From: an uncultured Bacillota bacterium
Lineage (GTDB): Bacteria; Bacillota_I; Bacilli_A; RF39; UBA660
Direction of reading: 5' to 3'
NCBI GenBank assembly: GCA_947168865.1
Contig: CAMVNN010000019.1
Coordinates: 1-13,322, forward strand
Length of the DNA stretch: 13,322 nt
In this document: in pieces, positions 1-8,308 of the stretch
How positions within the stretch are numbered: position 1 is the stretch's first letter
Layout: every line of letters starts with the position of its first letter
The notes under the pieces: generated by a model
What the model saw: only the letters and a program-made list of their open reading frames with translations
What the model was told of the DNA's origin: nothing
Database searches by the model: none
Program-made: the position numbers and the translations under genes

Positions 1-3000
1 ATTTCAATATGACATAGTTGTTTTGTCTTATTTACGTATACATCGACAACGTCTTTATATTCATAAATACCTAAGTTAGAGTTATATGATAATACTTCTT
101 CACCTACACTAATTTCTTCAATTGCCTTTAGGCCTTGTTTTGTCATAACTAAGGTACCTGCCGCAAAACAGAATCTAGGGTTCATCGCACCTGAGATTGC
201 TCCACCAATTGCACCAAACATAAATCCATCTGCTGCACCATTGACAGCTCCAGATAATGCACCTTTCCACGCACCTTCCCAGGACTTAGTCTTAATACCT
301 TCTGTAACAGCACCTATTACAGCTCCTGTTACAGCTCCTTGTATTGCACCAATTGCTGCACCTTCTGCTGCTCCGACTAACATCGACATACCAAAACATG
401 CTGCACCAGTTCCTGCAGTTGCAACTGCTACTATAGCGCATACTGCAATTACAGCTAAACCTATACATATCTTTGTTGCCCAACTTGGCCAATTACCGTT
501 TTCATCTTCATAATTAATTGGATTACATTTACAGTATGCATATAAATTCATACCCATAGTATTACCAATAGAACCTACTTCAGCATCTGCACTAATAAAT
601 CTTCCTAATTCTGGATCATAATATCTTGTCTTTAAATAATAGAACTTTGTTTCTTTATCATAGAAGTATCCCTTATAGATAAATGGATTTAATTCGTAAA
701 TTAATCTAGCTTCATCTGTATCTGCTACATTTGCATCTAGCAATTCGCCAAAGTCAGCATATTTATACTTAACAATAGCTGTTCCATTTTTATCAATAAT
801 TGCATTGATATCACCATTTATACTTCTATCATAGAAATATACATTGCCATTATATGATAAACCTACTAGCATTTGTGCTTCATCATATATGAAGTCTACC
901 ATTTGATTTAATCCATTTGTTGTTCTCTTCAATGCAATGATATTTTTACCATCTAAATAATACTTTTCTGTATACATTGAAGTTGTTTTACCAATTCTAA
1001 TTCCATCTTGATTATATGTATATGAATTGTTATTAACATTGAATAATCTTCTACCATTCCATGATAATTTCAAGTCTCTTTCTTTAACTTTAATTCTTGT
1101 TGGATTTCCAAAGAAATTATCATTATATTCAATAGATGTTCCATCACTTCTTGAAACAAGCCTGTCTTTTACATTTTCATCATAGAAATATTCTATATTA
1201 TCTTTATATTTAATATTGTTGTTAGAATCATATGCATATGTATGACTCACATTACCAATAGTTGATTTTGTTAATCTTGATAAACCATCATATACATATC
1301 TTCTATCTTCAATAATATTTCCATCAGCAGATTTTAAAGTTGCAGATTTAATATTTCCAACTTCATCATATGAATAATTGATTGAATCTCCATTATAGTT
1401 TGTTTCTTGTGCGATTTTAGTTGTTGTATAAATATTATTATTTTGATATTCATATTCTTTAGAAATAATCTTATTATCAATATGAAGTTTCTTTTTTGAT
1501 GTTCTACCTAATTCATCATAATAAGTTCTAACTGACATTGACATACCATTATAATAAATATCATTAATTTGACTGTCTGGTACATATTCATTTTTAAATG
1601 CTAACATTTCAATACAACCATTTAAATGATTAATTGGTTTATTTTTATAATCAACATCGCATCCAATATATGTTAATGCCTCATCAAGATTAATTATTGA
1701 ATTAAAAGTAAAGTCAATTGATTTATCATCTGTTTGAACATTACACTTGTTCTCATTAAATCTAAGAGCAACAAAATGCCAACCTAAATCTTCAATATTA
1801 CAAGTTTCCTTAACAATATCATTTAATGATAAATATAATGTTCTATTTATAAAATAAAGTTTCAAATTTAATCCTGATTTCTTTGAACATAATAATACTT
1901 TTTCTTTTGAATCAAACTCGTCTACTTTAAATCGTAAAGTTATTGTACCTTTATTCTTAATTAAGAAATCATATGCTAATTTTGATGCATTACCCTTATT
2001 CAAATTATCAAATGAAGCATAACTTGCATATACATGCCTATAAACAGGATTTACCCCTGTATTATCAAATTTAAACATTCTAGTCTTTTCAACCTTGAAT
2101 GACTCTTCAGTATAAGAATATACCTTTGGTTTCATTTCTTTAAGAGATGTCAATGATCCATTCAATGAAATAACATCCATATCTTTATAAACTAAATGAT
2201 TAAAGAATGTAACACCACTTGCACCATAATTTGGCTCATTTTTAAGATATTTAACACCCTCTTTATAGATGCCCATATAATCTTTTTCTGAAATATCAGT
2301 TGAACCAACAGATGCATACGCTAGTCTAAAAGGCATATTAATTGGATAAGTTGTATTACCAACCAAGTATCCTTTCTTATCTAGTCCATAAACATCCTTA
2401 CTTGAAATACTATCTGATGGGGCTCCAATCATGAAGTACCTTTCTTTTTCATTTAATGTATCATAATAAGATTTCTCATAATATTCGTCATTTAGAATCA
2501 AGCATAATTTTCTTTCTTTATTTTTATAATCAAAATCAGTCTTGAATCCAATTAAATTCCATGTATTAAAATTCAATCCTTTAGCTGAAACAATCTCTAT
2601 TTTCTTATTGGTATCAATAACCTTTACTTTACCATCAAGAGTCGAAATTAATTTAAATCTAATACCAAAAATTTGAGTTCTTCCAAAGGCGAATATGCGT
2701 TGCTCACCATTAATGTTGTTATATGGCTTAATCCAACCAAATACATGTCTTGTATCACTAAATTTTGATTTCCAATTTCTATAAATGAATGATTTTTGTG
2801 TAGATGATTCAGTCTTACGATTCTTATTTAGAGTCGAAACAATATATGACAATACTGCATTATCTTTTTTAAATGATAAAGATGGGCCTTTATCACCAAC
2901 CGGAGCTTCATCATCAACATCAATCTTTTCATCACGTAAAGTCTTTAGTGATGCAATACCACCATAAACGCCATTTAATCCACTTCCACCTTTAATTACT

Positions 3001-3494
3001 TCATCAGGAAAAGCTCTTTGTAATCTTGTGAAATATCCAGAAGGAGTATAGTCATTATATTCACATTTGTATTCATAATCGTAGCTTCTTAAAATACCAT
3101 CAATTGACTGTGTTAGTTTTTGTAGATTTCCTAAATTATCATAATTATACGATAGTTTTGTTCCATTCGAACTTGTGTTTCTAACTACATTGCCATTTGC
3201 ATCATATGATAAATATTCTGTAATATTATTTACAGCATCACGAACTTCTGTAATTTGGCTTCTTTCATTATACTTATATTCAACTTGTAGATTATTGTCA
3301 TAATATACTTTAGTTAATCTTTGTTTCTTATCATAATTAAATTTAAATGATTTATTACCAATAACTTGTTCTGTTAATAAATTGCTATTAATTCCATTAA
3401 CCATTTTAGTATATCGATTAGCACTGAATGTTTTACCATTAACTAAGACTTCAGCTAATTGTAAATCGCAAGTATAATGAAAATATAGAATTAC
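1..3494 (-). pseudogene. RHS/YD-repeat polymorphic toxin with Hint domain, 5'-truncated and partial at window edge
   Basis: One open frame of about 1164 codons with no internal stop. From the N-terminal side: YD-type repeats (about 3400-3040, e.g. LSYDANGNVVRNT), a LamG-like region (about 2780-2420), a second LamG-like region (about 2060-1570, with GWHFVALRF), more YD repeats (1560-700), and the RHS core with YYLKTRYYDPELGRFISADA (about 650-570). An Ala/Gly-rich, glycine-zipper-like hydrophobic stretch (480-185) follows, then the start of a Hint autoprocessing domain, CFAAGTLVMTKQG (from 170). Known for the family: these are large secreted or surface toxins whose variable C-terminal toxin is released by the Hint or RHS domain. 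The toxin tip lies beyond position 1. The first ATG (3404) has no Shine-Dalgarno site. RHS-like sequence (CDLQLAEVLVNGKTF) continues upstream of it to a TAG at 3497-3495, beside a terminator, so the gene has lost its 5' end. It could be silent, a recombination donor, or translated from 3404. Confidence 0.85.
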
Positions 3495-3509
3495 CTAATA
3501 AATAAAAAA

Positions 3510-3531
3510 AAGACCACATTTCTGTGATCTT
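3510..3531 (-). terminator. Rho-independent terminator, repeat copy 1
   Basis: On the minus strand a 9-bp stem AAGATCACA/TGTGGTCTT with loop GAAA is followed by a run of T (3511-3504). It lies about 15 bp before the truncated RHS frame. The same hairpin with a one-base loop change recurs at 13165-13186. It would stop transcription from the right from entering the RHS frame. Confidence 0.8.
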
Positions 3532-3778
3532 CATTCTAAGTTTATTTGTAAAATCAAACATCCATAGCCAATTGATAGTATGGTATGTTCAACTGTGTCA
3601 ACTAATGTCTTTATCCTACTCGTTATAATTGCTAAGATCTTGCATTGATACTAGTTATACTTACATTTCCCTGCTAAAAAGTGGAAACTAGAGGAAAACT
3701 CTCAATCAAAATTTTTTTGAGAAAAAAATAATTATTTAAAGTCATAAGTGTTAGACAATAATTAGATATAAAAGTAGC
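3532..3778. other. Non-coding stretch with a degenerate phage-promoter-like segment
   Basis: No convincing gene on either strand. On the minus strand the segment at about 3555-3600 contains TTGACACAG, ACCATAC and TATCAATTGGC in that order. This resembles the stretch downstream of the ArpU-like gene (about 8735-8800: CTGACACAG, ACCATAC, TATAATTGGC). It is likewise followed by a terminator. It may be a decayed copy of the same phage regulatory region. Confidence 0.3.
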
Positions 3779-3810
3779 AAAAAAAGACCTCTTTTGAAGG
3801 TTAAGAGGTC
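3779..3810 (-). terminator. Rho-independent terminator of the candidate RNA
   Basis: The minus-strand stem GACCUCUU/AAGAGGUC (3810-3803 with 3793-3786) is followed by seven or more T residues. It directly follows the structured segment, which supports minus-strand transcription of that segment. Confidence 0.85.
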
Positions 3811-3930
3811 AAACCTACTACTATTCCCGTAGCCGAATGTGCACTAGCTTTTAATGTGGTCCTAGGCCCTACGCTGTCCACGAGTAACCATAACTTAAGC
3901 CATTACGGCAGAATCATGACTCCTCAATAA
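3779..3930 (-). ncRNA. Candidate structured RNA with pseudoknot and terminator
   Basis: The region is richer in G and C than its surroundings and contains no ORF. On the minus strand, helices can be drawn as GAGU/ACUC (3922-3919 with 3885-3882) enclosing CCGUAA/UUAUGG (3908-3903 with 3893-3888, including one G-U pair that forms only on this strand). Then GUGG (3881-3878) pairs with CCAC (3859-3856) while CGUAG (3873-3869), lying between them, pairs with CUACG (3832-3828): an H-type pseudoknot. A strong terminator follows. I do not recognise a known riboswitch or RNA family. It may be a stand-alone small RNA or a leader; the terminator separates it from the RHS frame. Confidence 0.45.
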
Positions 3931-3967
3931 TATAATACGTATTTTATTTTAAAATTCCTAAAAGAAA

Positions 3968-4084
3968 TTATTTTATTTTTAATTTTATTGATTTCACTCT
4001 TTCAAGTTCACCTTGAAGTTCTTTTTTATCTTTACCATTATCTGCAATTTTAATAAGTTTTTTTAAATCTTTTTCTTCTACCAA
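3968..4084 (-). CDS. Small hypothetical ORF, 38 codons, or C-terminal remnant
   Basis: A TTG start at 4084 is preceded by AGTAGG at a suitable distance and opens a 38-codon, highly charged frame (LKKLIKIADNGKDKKELQ, then ending SIKLKIK). It would make a Lys/Glu-rich helical peptide. The same frame stays open a few codons upstream (QTLVGILLV) to a TAA, so it may be the C-terminus of a decayed protein rather than a complete gene. It lies between the holin and the candidate RNA and could be transcribed from the promoter at 4202-4230. No family is recognised. Confidence 0.35.
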   Translation of the reverse strand: MVEEKDLKKLIKIADNGKDKKELQGELERVKSIKLKIK

Positions 4085-4358
4085 AAGTATACCTACTAAT
4101 GTTTGTACTTATCTATTTGTCCAGTTTAAAAAAGAAACATTAACACCTGCCTTTCTAAATTATAATTGATAATATTTGACGTCATCTATGGAATTTACTG
4201 TACTTTACCAACAATCAAAAAGTATGTCAAAGGCACATAAACTGCCAGCATTTATTTTTTGATAAAAAAAATTCAAAAAGGTTATTTTATTTTTCTATAA
4301 CGGCTCTTAGAGGCCTATTTACGTATACTAAAACTAGGAGTTTAATCTATTAGTTTTT
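4085..4358. other. Gene-free stretch downstream of the holin
   Basis: This is where a phage endolysin would normally follow the holin, but no amidase or lysozyme frame is visible on either strand. Short frames are interrupted by stops. It contains a minus-strand promoter candidate (4202-4230) and a plus-strand hairpin with T run (AAAACTA/TAGTTTT near 4328-4360) that has no obvious plus-strand gene to terminate. Confidence 0.5.
4202..4230 (-). promoter_or_regulatory. Sigma-A-type promoter candidate
   Basis: On the minus strand TTGACA (4230-4225), a perfect -35, is separated by 17 bp from TAAAGT (4207-4202). It would drive the 38-codon ORF and possibly the structured RNA. Confidence 0.4.
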
Positions 4359-4640
4359 TTATTTTTCCTTATTAATTTGCTTGAAAATTTGGTTAGTTCC
4401 AGTGGCTGTCAAACCAGATGCACCACCAATAATAATCGCTAAAATTACATTAGTTGCAGGAATAATTGATGGGATAAAGTAGAAGCAAATAACACCTGCT
4501 ACTATTCCAATAATCAAAGAGATTAAAGGAATGAATCTTGAAAACTTCACATTGTTATTAAATGCTTTCTTTAAAACTTCAATAAGAAAATATACAGCTG
4601 TAGCAATTGCTGGAACGCTAATTATATTTAAATAATCCAT
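4359..4640 (-). CDS. Phage holin family protein
   Basis: A 93-residue membrane protein with hydrophobic segments at about residues 5-25, 38-56 and 62-80, and a charged C-terminus (NQIFKQINKEK). The C-terminal pattern PATNVILAIIIGGASGLTAT followed by GTNQIFKQ is typical, to my knowledge, of Firmicutes phage holins of the Hol44/Phage_holin_5 type. Holins oligomerise in the cytoplasmic membrane and open lesions that release endolysin. The start is clear: GGAGG lies 6 bases before the ATG. It follows a small membrane protein gene by 9 bp, the usual order in phage lysis modules. The endolysin gene that should follow is absent, so the protein may have lost its lytic partner or serve another release function. 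Confidence 0.85.
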   Translation of the reverse strand: MDYLNIISVPAIATAVYFLIEVLKKAFNNNVKFSRFIPLISLIIGIVAGVICFYFIPSIIPATNVILAIIIGGASGLTATGTNQIFKQINKEK

Positions 4641-4649
4641 GATTACCTC

Positions 4650-4919
4650 CTATTTATGTGCTTGTCTATTTATATGATCTTCAATATCATTTATAGCTTC
4701 TGTCACAGGGCCGTTACACCCCTGTTCCTTTAATCCTTTAAGGCATGCGAGCACGCCTTTAGTTAATATTGATTGTTCTTTTTTTATAGTTTTTATATCA
4801 GAATCATTTTTTTCTCTCTTTAAAAGCCAATTATGGAAAGTAAACACAGCACCAAGTATTACCCCTAGTGCTGTTATAACTGATGCTATTAATAATATAA
4901 GTTGTGTAGTTTCACTCAT
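4650..4919 (-). CDS. Small phage membrane protein upstream of holin
   Basis: An 89-residue protein with one N-terminal membrane segment (about residues 6-28), a basic stretch (LLKREKND), a helical charged middle part, and the C-terminal signature ACLKGLKEQGCNGPVTEAIN. This signature recurs in small proteins next to holins in Firmicutes phages and prophages. Its role there is not established; a holin regulator or antiholin is a reasonable guess. GGAGG precedes the ATG at good spacing. The gene is intact, unlike the phage genes on its right, and probably shares a transcript with the holin. Confidence 0.75.
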   Translation of the reverse strand: MSETTQLILLIASVITALGVILGAVFTFHNWLLKREKNDSDIKTIKKEQSILTKGVLACLKGLKEQGCNGPVTEAINDIEDHINRQAHK

Positions 4920-4931
4920 ATGTACCTCCTA

Positions 4932-5272
4932 CTAAAGCCATGAAAGGTTTTCTGGTATGACCTTAGTTTCAGTCACTTCAAGCCATGCCTCATACCACGT
5001 TTCAATTTTCGACCTTTAAACTTCAGTTAGTTTGTTCCACCAAAGTTGAGATCTATTATCAAGAATATCAAAGCACTCTCTTTGTCTTCTTGCTCTTAAC
5101 GAATCTTCATCTAATAATGTTTCAAGAATAAATTTGCCATTTAAATATGTCTAGTTAGTATTAAAATTAAATGTTGATATTTGATCTAACTCTTCATCAG
5201 TAACTTCAAGTTCGATCGTCGCATCTTTTATATATAGACTACGTATCCATCTTCATTTATCCTTAGCTTCAT
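4932..5272 (-). pseudogene. Decayed short phage gene of the tail/lysis region
   Basis: Reading on the minus strand from the ATG at 5272, the protein starts MKLRINEDGYVVYI, then needs a one-base shift in a TA repeat (about 5228-5237) to continue KDATIELEVTDEEL. Further on, a TAG interrupts after FNFNTN and a TAA after NKLTEV, before WYEAWLEVTETKVIPENLSWL. The C-terminal pattern (LW..KLTE, WYEAWLEVTET, a proline then SWL) is common in short proteins encoded between tail-fibre and holin genes of Firmicutes phages. The function is unknown. One frameshift and two stops show the gene is dead. The stop at 4934-4932 lies 12 bp before the next gene's start. Confidence 0.75.
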
Positions 5273-5280
5273 AAGCACCT

Positions 5281-5597
5281 CTAATAACCTATAACTATAT
5301 ATACATTTCTCGTACCTGCACCATCATTTGCAATATATACTGTAGTACCACTTATAAAAGTCATACAGATTCCTTTTGTGCCACTTAATCTTTCATTAGA
5401 AGCCGTGGCATCACAAATAGCATATACATAAGATATATAAGAAAAATAAAATCCCAAATAAATAGAGTCCCATGTATCTTGTCCTAGTGATTTTCTTCCA
5501 CACCAGATTCTTACATGTCTTCCAATAGTAGGGAAGATATTTTCAAGCACAGGCATTCTCATCATTTCTTGTATAGAAATATTAGTTTTTGTAACTG
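5281..5597 (-). pseudogene. 5'-truncated probable phage tail or minor structural gene
   Basis: An uninterrupted frame of about 105 codons from a TAA near 5600 to a TAG at 5283-5281. The first ATG pair (5565) has no convincing Shine-Dalgarno site, and protein-like sequence (NRPVTKTNISIQE) continues upstream of it, so this appears to be the C-terminus of a longer protein. Visible features: aromatic-rich, mixed-beta composition with VRIWCGRKSLGQDTWDS, ASNERLSGTKGICMTF and a final GTRNVYIVIGY. Position just before the short tail/lysis gene and the holin suggests a tail-fibre or minor structural protein, but I do not recognise a domain. Its left boundary coincides with an inverted repeat at 5600-5620, which may mark the deletion junction with the cargo block. 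Confidence 0.5.
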
Positions 5598-5599
5598 GC

Positions 5600-5620
5600 C
5601 GATTTTATTGTATAAAATCG
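5600..5620. repeat. Perfect inverted repeat at the cargo/phage junction
   Basis: CGATTTTA TTGTA TAAAATCG, 8-bp arms with a 5-base loop. It has no T run on either side, so it is not an obvious terminator. It sits between the end of the nucleotidyltransferase gene and the point where phage coding sequence resumes. Confidence 0.5.
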
Positions 5621-5647
5621 TAGAGATTTAACTCCACATACACGATA

Positions 5648-6463
5648 CTAAATAACCTTAATTTTCTCTAAATTTTTATTAAGATTATCAAAATCATCAT
5701 TTTCTAAAACATCACTTTCCCTGTAAAAATTTATTTTGTTAAACTTTTGTATAAAATTTGAAGCAGCAATAAAGCTAGTATTCTTTTTCATTTTTAATAC
5801 CACATCTATATCACTATGATCATGATATGTACCATCAATAATTGAACCAAACAACCATAATTCTTCAACTCCGTATGATTTAATCTCATCTTTGGAATCA
5901 TTGTAGCATTTTATGATTTTATTTTTTAAATCTGTTTCGTGATATTTTAAATTTAATTCGATTATTGATTTATAATAAACATCTCTTATTGTATAGTTTT
6001 CAGTAATCCCTTCTAGTTTTTCAAACAAATAAACGGGTATTACTACATAATCTTTAAAAAATAAGTTCAAAAAAATTCCACTAAGTATGAAAAAACAAAA
6101 AGCATAATTTATATTCTTCTCTAATATAGCTAGTTCTAGCAATCTTAAACTTTTTTGAATATCACTTAAATTTTTATTTTTAACAATATTAGACACCTTT
6201 TTTTTCTCTGTCTTACCAATTTCAGCTCCAAAAGAAAAGGAAAAGCACCTTTCTAATTCCTTCAAAATATTTTTTTTATCAGTGATAATAATATTAAGCA
6301 AAAATCTATGAAACTTACGTATTAAATCGTGGTTTCTAGAATCAGATGAATCATATCCAACTACAATGCTTTTAATTAATAAATAATTATGTTTCTTAAT
6401 ATAATTATCATAAAAGGATGAGATCATCTTATATTCATATTCTACAGTTCTTCTATTAAACAT
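5648..6463 (-). CDS. Nucleotidyltransferase-domain (MNT/Pol-beta fold) protein with unknown N-terminal part
   Basis: About 271 residues from the ATG at 6463. The C-terminal third carries the minimal nucleotidyltransferase signature LWLFGSIIDGTYHDHSDID: GS at about 206-207, then Asp218 and Asp220, which in this fold bind the metal and nucleotide. The N-terminal 170 residues are mostly helical with an aromatic-rich hydrophobic patch (about 120-140); I cannot assign them. Known members of this fold include MNT antitoxins that adenylylate HEPN toxins, and antibiotic nucleotidyltransferases; the substrate here is unknown. The start is odd: it lies just beyond the T run of the upstream gene's terminator and has no Shine-Dalgarno site. 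A TTG two codons earlier or a later ATG (about 6427) are alternatives. The gene ends 48 bp before the phage remnant. Confidence 0.65.
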   Translation of the reverse strand: MFNRRTVEYEYKMISSFYDNYIKKHNYLLIKSIVVGYDSSDSRNHDLIRKFHRFLLNIIITDKKNILKELERCFSFSFGAEIGKTEKKKVSNIVKNKNLSDIQKSLRLLELAILEKNINYAFCFFILSGIFLNLFFKDYVVIPVYLFEKLEGITENYTIRDVYYKSIIELNLKYHETDLKNKIIKCYNDSKDEIKSYGVEELWLFGSIIDGTYHDHSDIDVVLKMKKNTSFIAASNFIQKFNKINFYRESDVLENDDFDNLNKNLEKIKVI

Positions 6464-6471
6464 AAACAAAA

Positions 6472-6496
6472 AAAGAGGCTTTATTATAACCTCTTT
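6472..6496 (-). terminator. Terminator of the lipoprotein gene
   Basis: The minus-strand stem AAAGAGG/CCTCTTT with an 11-base loop is followed by a T run (to 6468). It lies 21 bp after the lipoprotein stop codon and touches the start of the nucleotidyltransferase gene, so that gene probably needs read-through or its own promoter. Confidence 0.8.
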
Positions 6497-6516
6497 GTCC
6501 TTTCATTAAGAATAAG

Positions 6517-6975
6517 CTAATGTAGTGTTATTCTTATTATTTGCATCGAATCAGATGTTGTAGGTTGAGAATATACTTCAGCCTTTACAAATCCATCAAA
6601 CTTTTTTAATGAAGAATGAATAAAAAATTCAGAGCTATTGTTATCTCCAACATTATAAACTCCAATAAGAACAACACTATTAATTACATCTTCATTAATC
6701 TTATTTTCATTAACCATTACATAGTCGAATGTATCACTTTTCGAATAAATATATATTTTATCGTCAGAAATATTATTCCTAATAAATTCGGTATCACGTG
6801 TCACTTTTATATATGCGCCATCAGAAGAACGTACATTATATTTAAAAGTATATTCTACATTTTCTAAAGCATAGTTCCATGTTTCACCTTCAGAATGATA
6901 ATCTGTAAGATCAAATCTACTGCATCCTACCAAAAATAATAATGGCAAAAAACATAAAAGTACTATTTTTTTCAA
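6517..6975 (-). CDS. Lipoprotein, possible immunity partner of the neighbouring lipase
   Basis: A TTG start at 6975 is chosen because AGAGGTGG lies 5-6 bases upstream; an in-frame GTG at 6984 lies inside that Shine-Dalgarno site. The 152-residue product begins KKIVLLCFLPLLFLVGC: a basic N-terminus, hydrophobic core and lipobox LVGC, so it should be lipid-anchored on the outer face of the membrane after SPII cleavage. The mature part, about 130 residues, is polar and beta-rich (YTFKYNVRSSDGAYIKVTRD) and not assigned to a family. It lies 42 bp downstream of the lipase-like gene but has its own extended -10 promoter and terminator. Known parallel: the T7SS lipase toxin TslA and several T6SS lipases are neutralised by lipoproteins encoded next to them. 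The immunity role here is inferred from context only. Confidence 0.8.
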   Translation of the reverse strand: MKKIVLLCFLPLLFLVGCSRFDLTDYHSEGETWNYALENVEYTFKYNVRSSDGAYIKVTRDTEFIRNNISDDKIYIYSKSDTFDYVMVNENKINEDVINSVVLIGVYNVGDNNSSEFFIHSSLKKFDGFVKAEVYSQPTTSDSMQIIRITLH

Positions 6976-6994
6976 AATAACCACCTCTATGTTT

Positions 6995-7003
6995 ATTATA
7001 ACA
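6995..7003 (-). promoter_or_regulatory. Extended -10 promoter for the lipoprotein
   Basis: The minus strand carries TGTTATAAT (TGn plus a perfect TATAAT) in the gap between lipase and lipoprotein, giving a leader of roughly 13 bases. No good -35 is seen. Separate constitutive expression would suit an immunity gene. Confidence 0.5.
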
Positions 7004-7017
7004 CATTTTTTTAATAT

Positions 7018-8241
7018 TTAATTTAACAATGCTAATAAAAGACTAATAGTATCAGAATTAGTTCTAATAAAATCATGATTATAACTATTTGAATAAATAT
7101 TGTAGTAATCCATATATTGGGAAGGAACCTTTTCAGGTTTCTTTTCAAGTCCTGCCATTATTGCTACAACAACATCATAATTTGCAAAATCATGTATATT
7201 TTTTCCGTTAATTGCATTGCTTATTAAATTAAATAAGACATCAATTACTGTTCCGCTAAAACTAATCGAACTCAATGTACATTTCTTTCTACAGCTAATA
7301 TATAAACCATTTTGACTATAACAAACAGACTTTGCAAATCCCCTATCAGAATAACATGGTAAATTTTTATCAACTAAATGAATCAATTTAGCATTTTGAA
7401 TATTTGCTTGTTCAGAAAACTTTACCAATCCATCAAAAGGTTCTTTCAATACCGTATCAGGATTATAATCACAATCACTTGAAAATCCTTCAATATAAGT
7501 AAATAAATGTCCAGCAGTTCCTGTAATAACAGTTAAGGCTGGTCTTGACTCAAGATTATTCCATCGATTTTTCAAATCAGAATAATATGCACTAGAACAC
7601 AATCTTTCTACACAAGATTTATAAGCCGGAATATTTTTAGGATCATTACAAAATAATCCGTATGCAGTTTCACCACCTAATTTAAAGAAAAAATCTAAAA
7701 AAATTAGTTTTTCACCCAAATATACAGGAGCATATGGTGTAGAAATAGAAATTAATTGTTTTATTTCTGAACTTCTTTGAATAGCGGTTTCTAAATTAAC
7801 TAATCCACCTTGACTATGTCCAACAAGACTAAGTTCAATATTTGGATATTTTTTTATTTCATCAATGATGAAAATTAATTTTGTTTTTTGATTATCAATA
7901 GAGTCTAAATTATGATTAGAATTAAATCCTTTATTTAAAAATGTTTGTACTAAAATTGTCTTTCCAATATTGCTTTCAGCAAAAGTAACAATATCCGCAA
8001 TTAATGTTTTAAAATTATTCAAAGCTTCTGTAGATTTAGTATAATATCCACATAATTTTCCATAAAAACAATTTTGTTCTGAATTAAAATCAGACATATC
8101 AATTCTATTAGAATATTTTATAAAATTAGAACTTGATTTGGTTAGTAAGTTAATAGTTTCATTAAAACCATATCCATCATCACCTAATCCTCCTTGAAAT
8201 AAGGAAATTTTTATTTTTTTATTAGAATTTACAGCACTCAT
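7018..8241 (-). CDS. Alpha/beta-hydrolase, lipase-like; candidate toxin
   Basis: 407 residues from the ATG at 8241; GGAGG lies 7 bases upstream and an earlier in-frame ATG (8256) overlaps that site. The nucleophile elbow LVGHSQGG places Ser143 in a GHSQG motif. Asp270 in PFDGLVKFSEQ and His389 in YNHDFIRTN are in the right order and context for the rest of the catalytic triad. The sequence between them holds a helical lid-like segment (about 175-235). Such enzymes hydrolyse lipid or other esters. There is no signal peptide and no RHS, LXG or WXG domain, so secretion would need another route (T7SS-like, lysis, or a tag not visible). It is followed by a lipoprotein, resembling lipase toxin/lipoprotein immunity pairs. 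It occupies the place of phage terminase and head genes. A non-toxic metabolic esterase remains possible. Confidence 0.75.
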   Translation of the reverse strand: MSAVNSNKKIKISLFQGGLGDDGYGFNETINLLTKSSSNFIKYSNRIDMSDFNSEQNCFYGKLCGYYTKSTEALNNFKTLIADIVTFAESNIGKTILVQTFLNKGFNSNHNLDSIDNQKTKLIFIIDEIKKYPNIELSLVGHSQGGLVNLETAIQRSSEIKQLISISTPYAPVYLGEKLIFLDFFFKLGGETAYGLFCNDPKNIPAYKSCVERLCSSAYYSDLKNRWNNLESRPALTVITGTAGHLFTYIEGFSSDCDYNPDTVLKEPFDGLVKFSEQANIQNAKLIHLVDKNLPCYSDRGFAKSVCYSQNGLYISCRKKCTLSSISFSGTVIDVLFNLISNAINGKNIHDFANYDVVVAIMAGLEKKPEKVPSQYMDYYNIYSNSYNHDFIRTNSDTISLLLALLN

Positions 8242-8308
8242 TATTATTACCTCCATATCTGTGTTTCTAATTACTAATTTAATTTTTATTGAGATAATTC
8301 AATACAAT

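Noticed and set aside
241..513. Plus-strand Ala/Pro-rich frame of 90 codons
   Set aside because: It is the reverse of the Ala/Gly-rich hydrophobic segment of the RHS protein; there is no ribosome binding site and the composition is that of a shadow frame.
3670..3720. Possible insertion-sequence end (TTTCCACTTTTTAGCAGGG and nearby TTTTCC repeats, reminiscent of IS21-type ends)
   Set aside because: There is no transposase, no partner end and no target duplication in the window; the likeness is too short.
4328..4360. Terminator-like hairpin on the plus strand (AAAACTA/TAGTTTT with T run)
   Set aside because: It has no plus-strand gene to serve and an A/T-only-like weak stem; noted only within the gap description.
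6616..6867. Plus-strand frame of 83 codons
   Set aside because: It lies entirely opposite the lipoprotein gene and is Ile/Asn-rich with no start signal.
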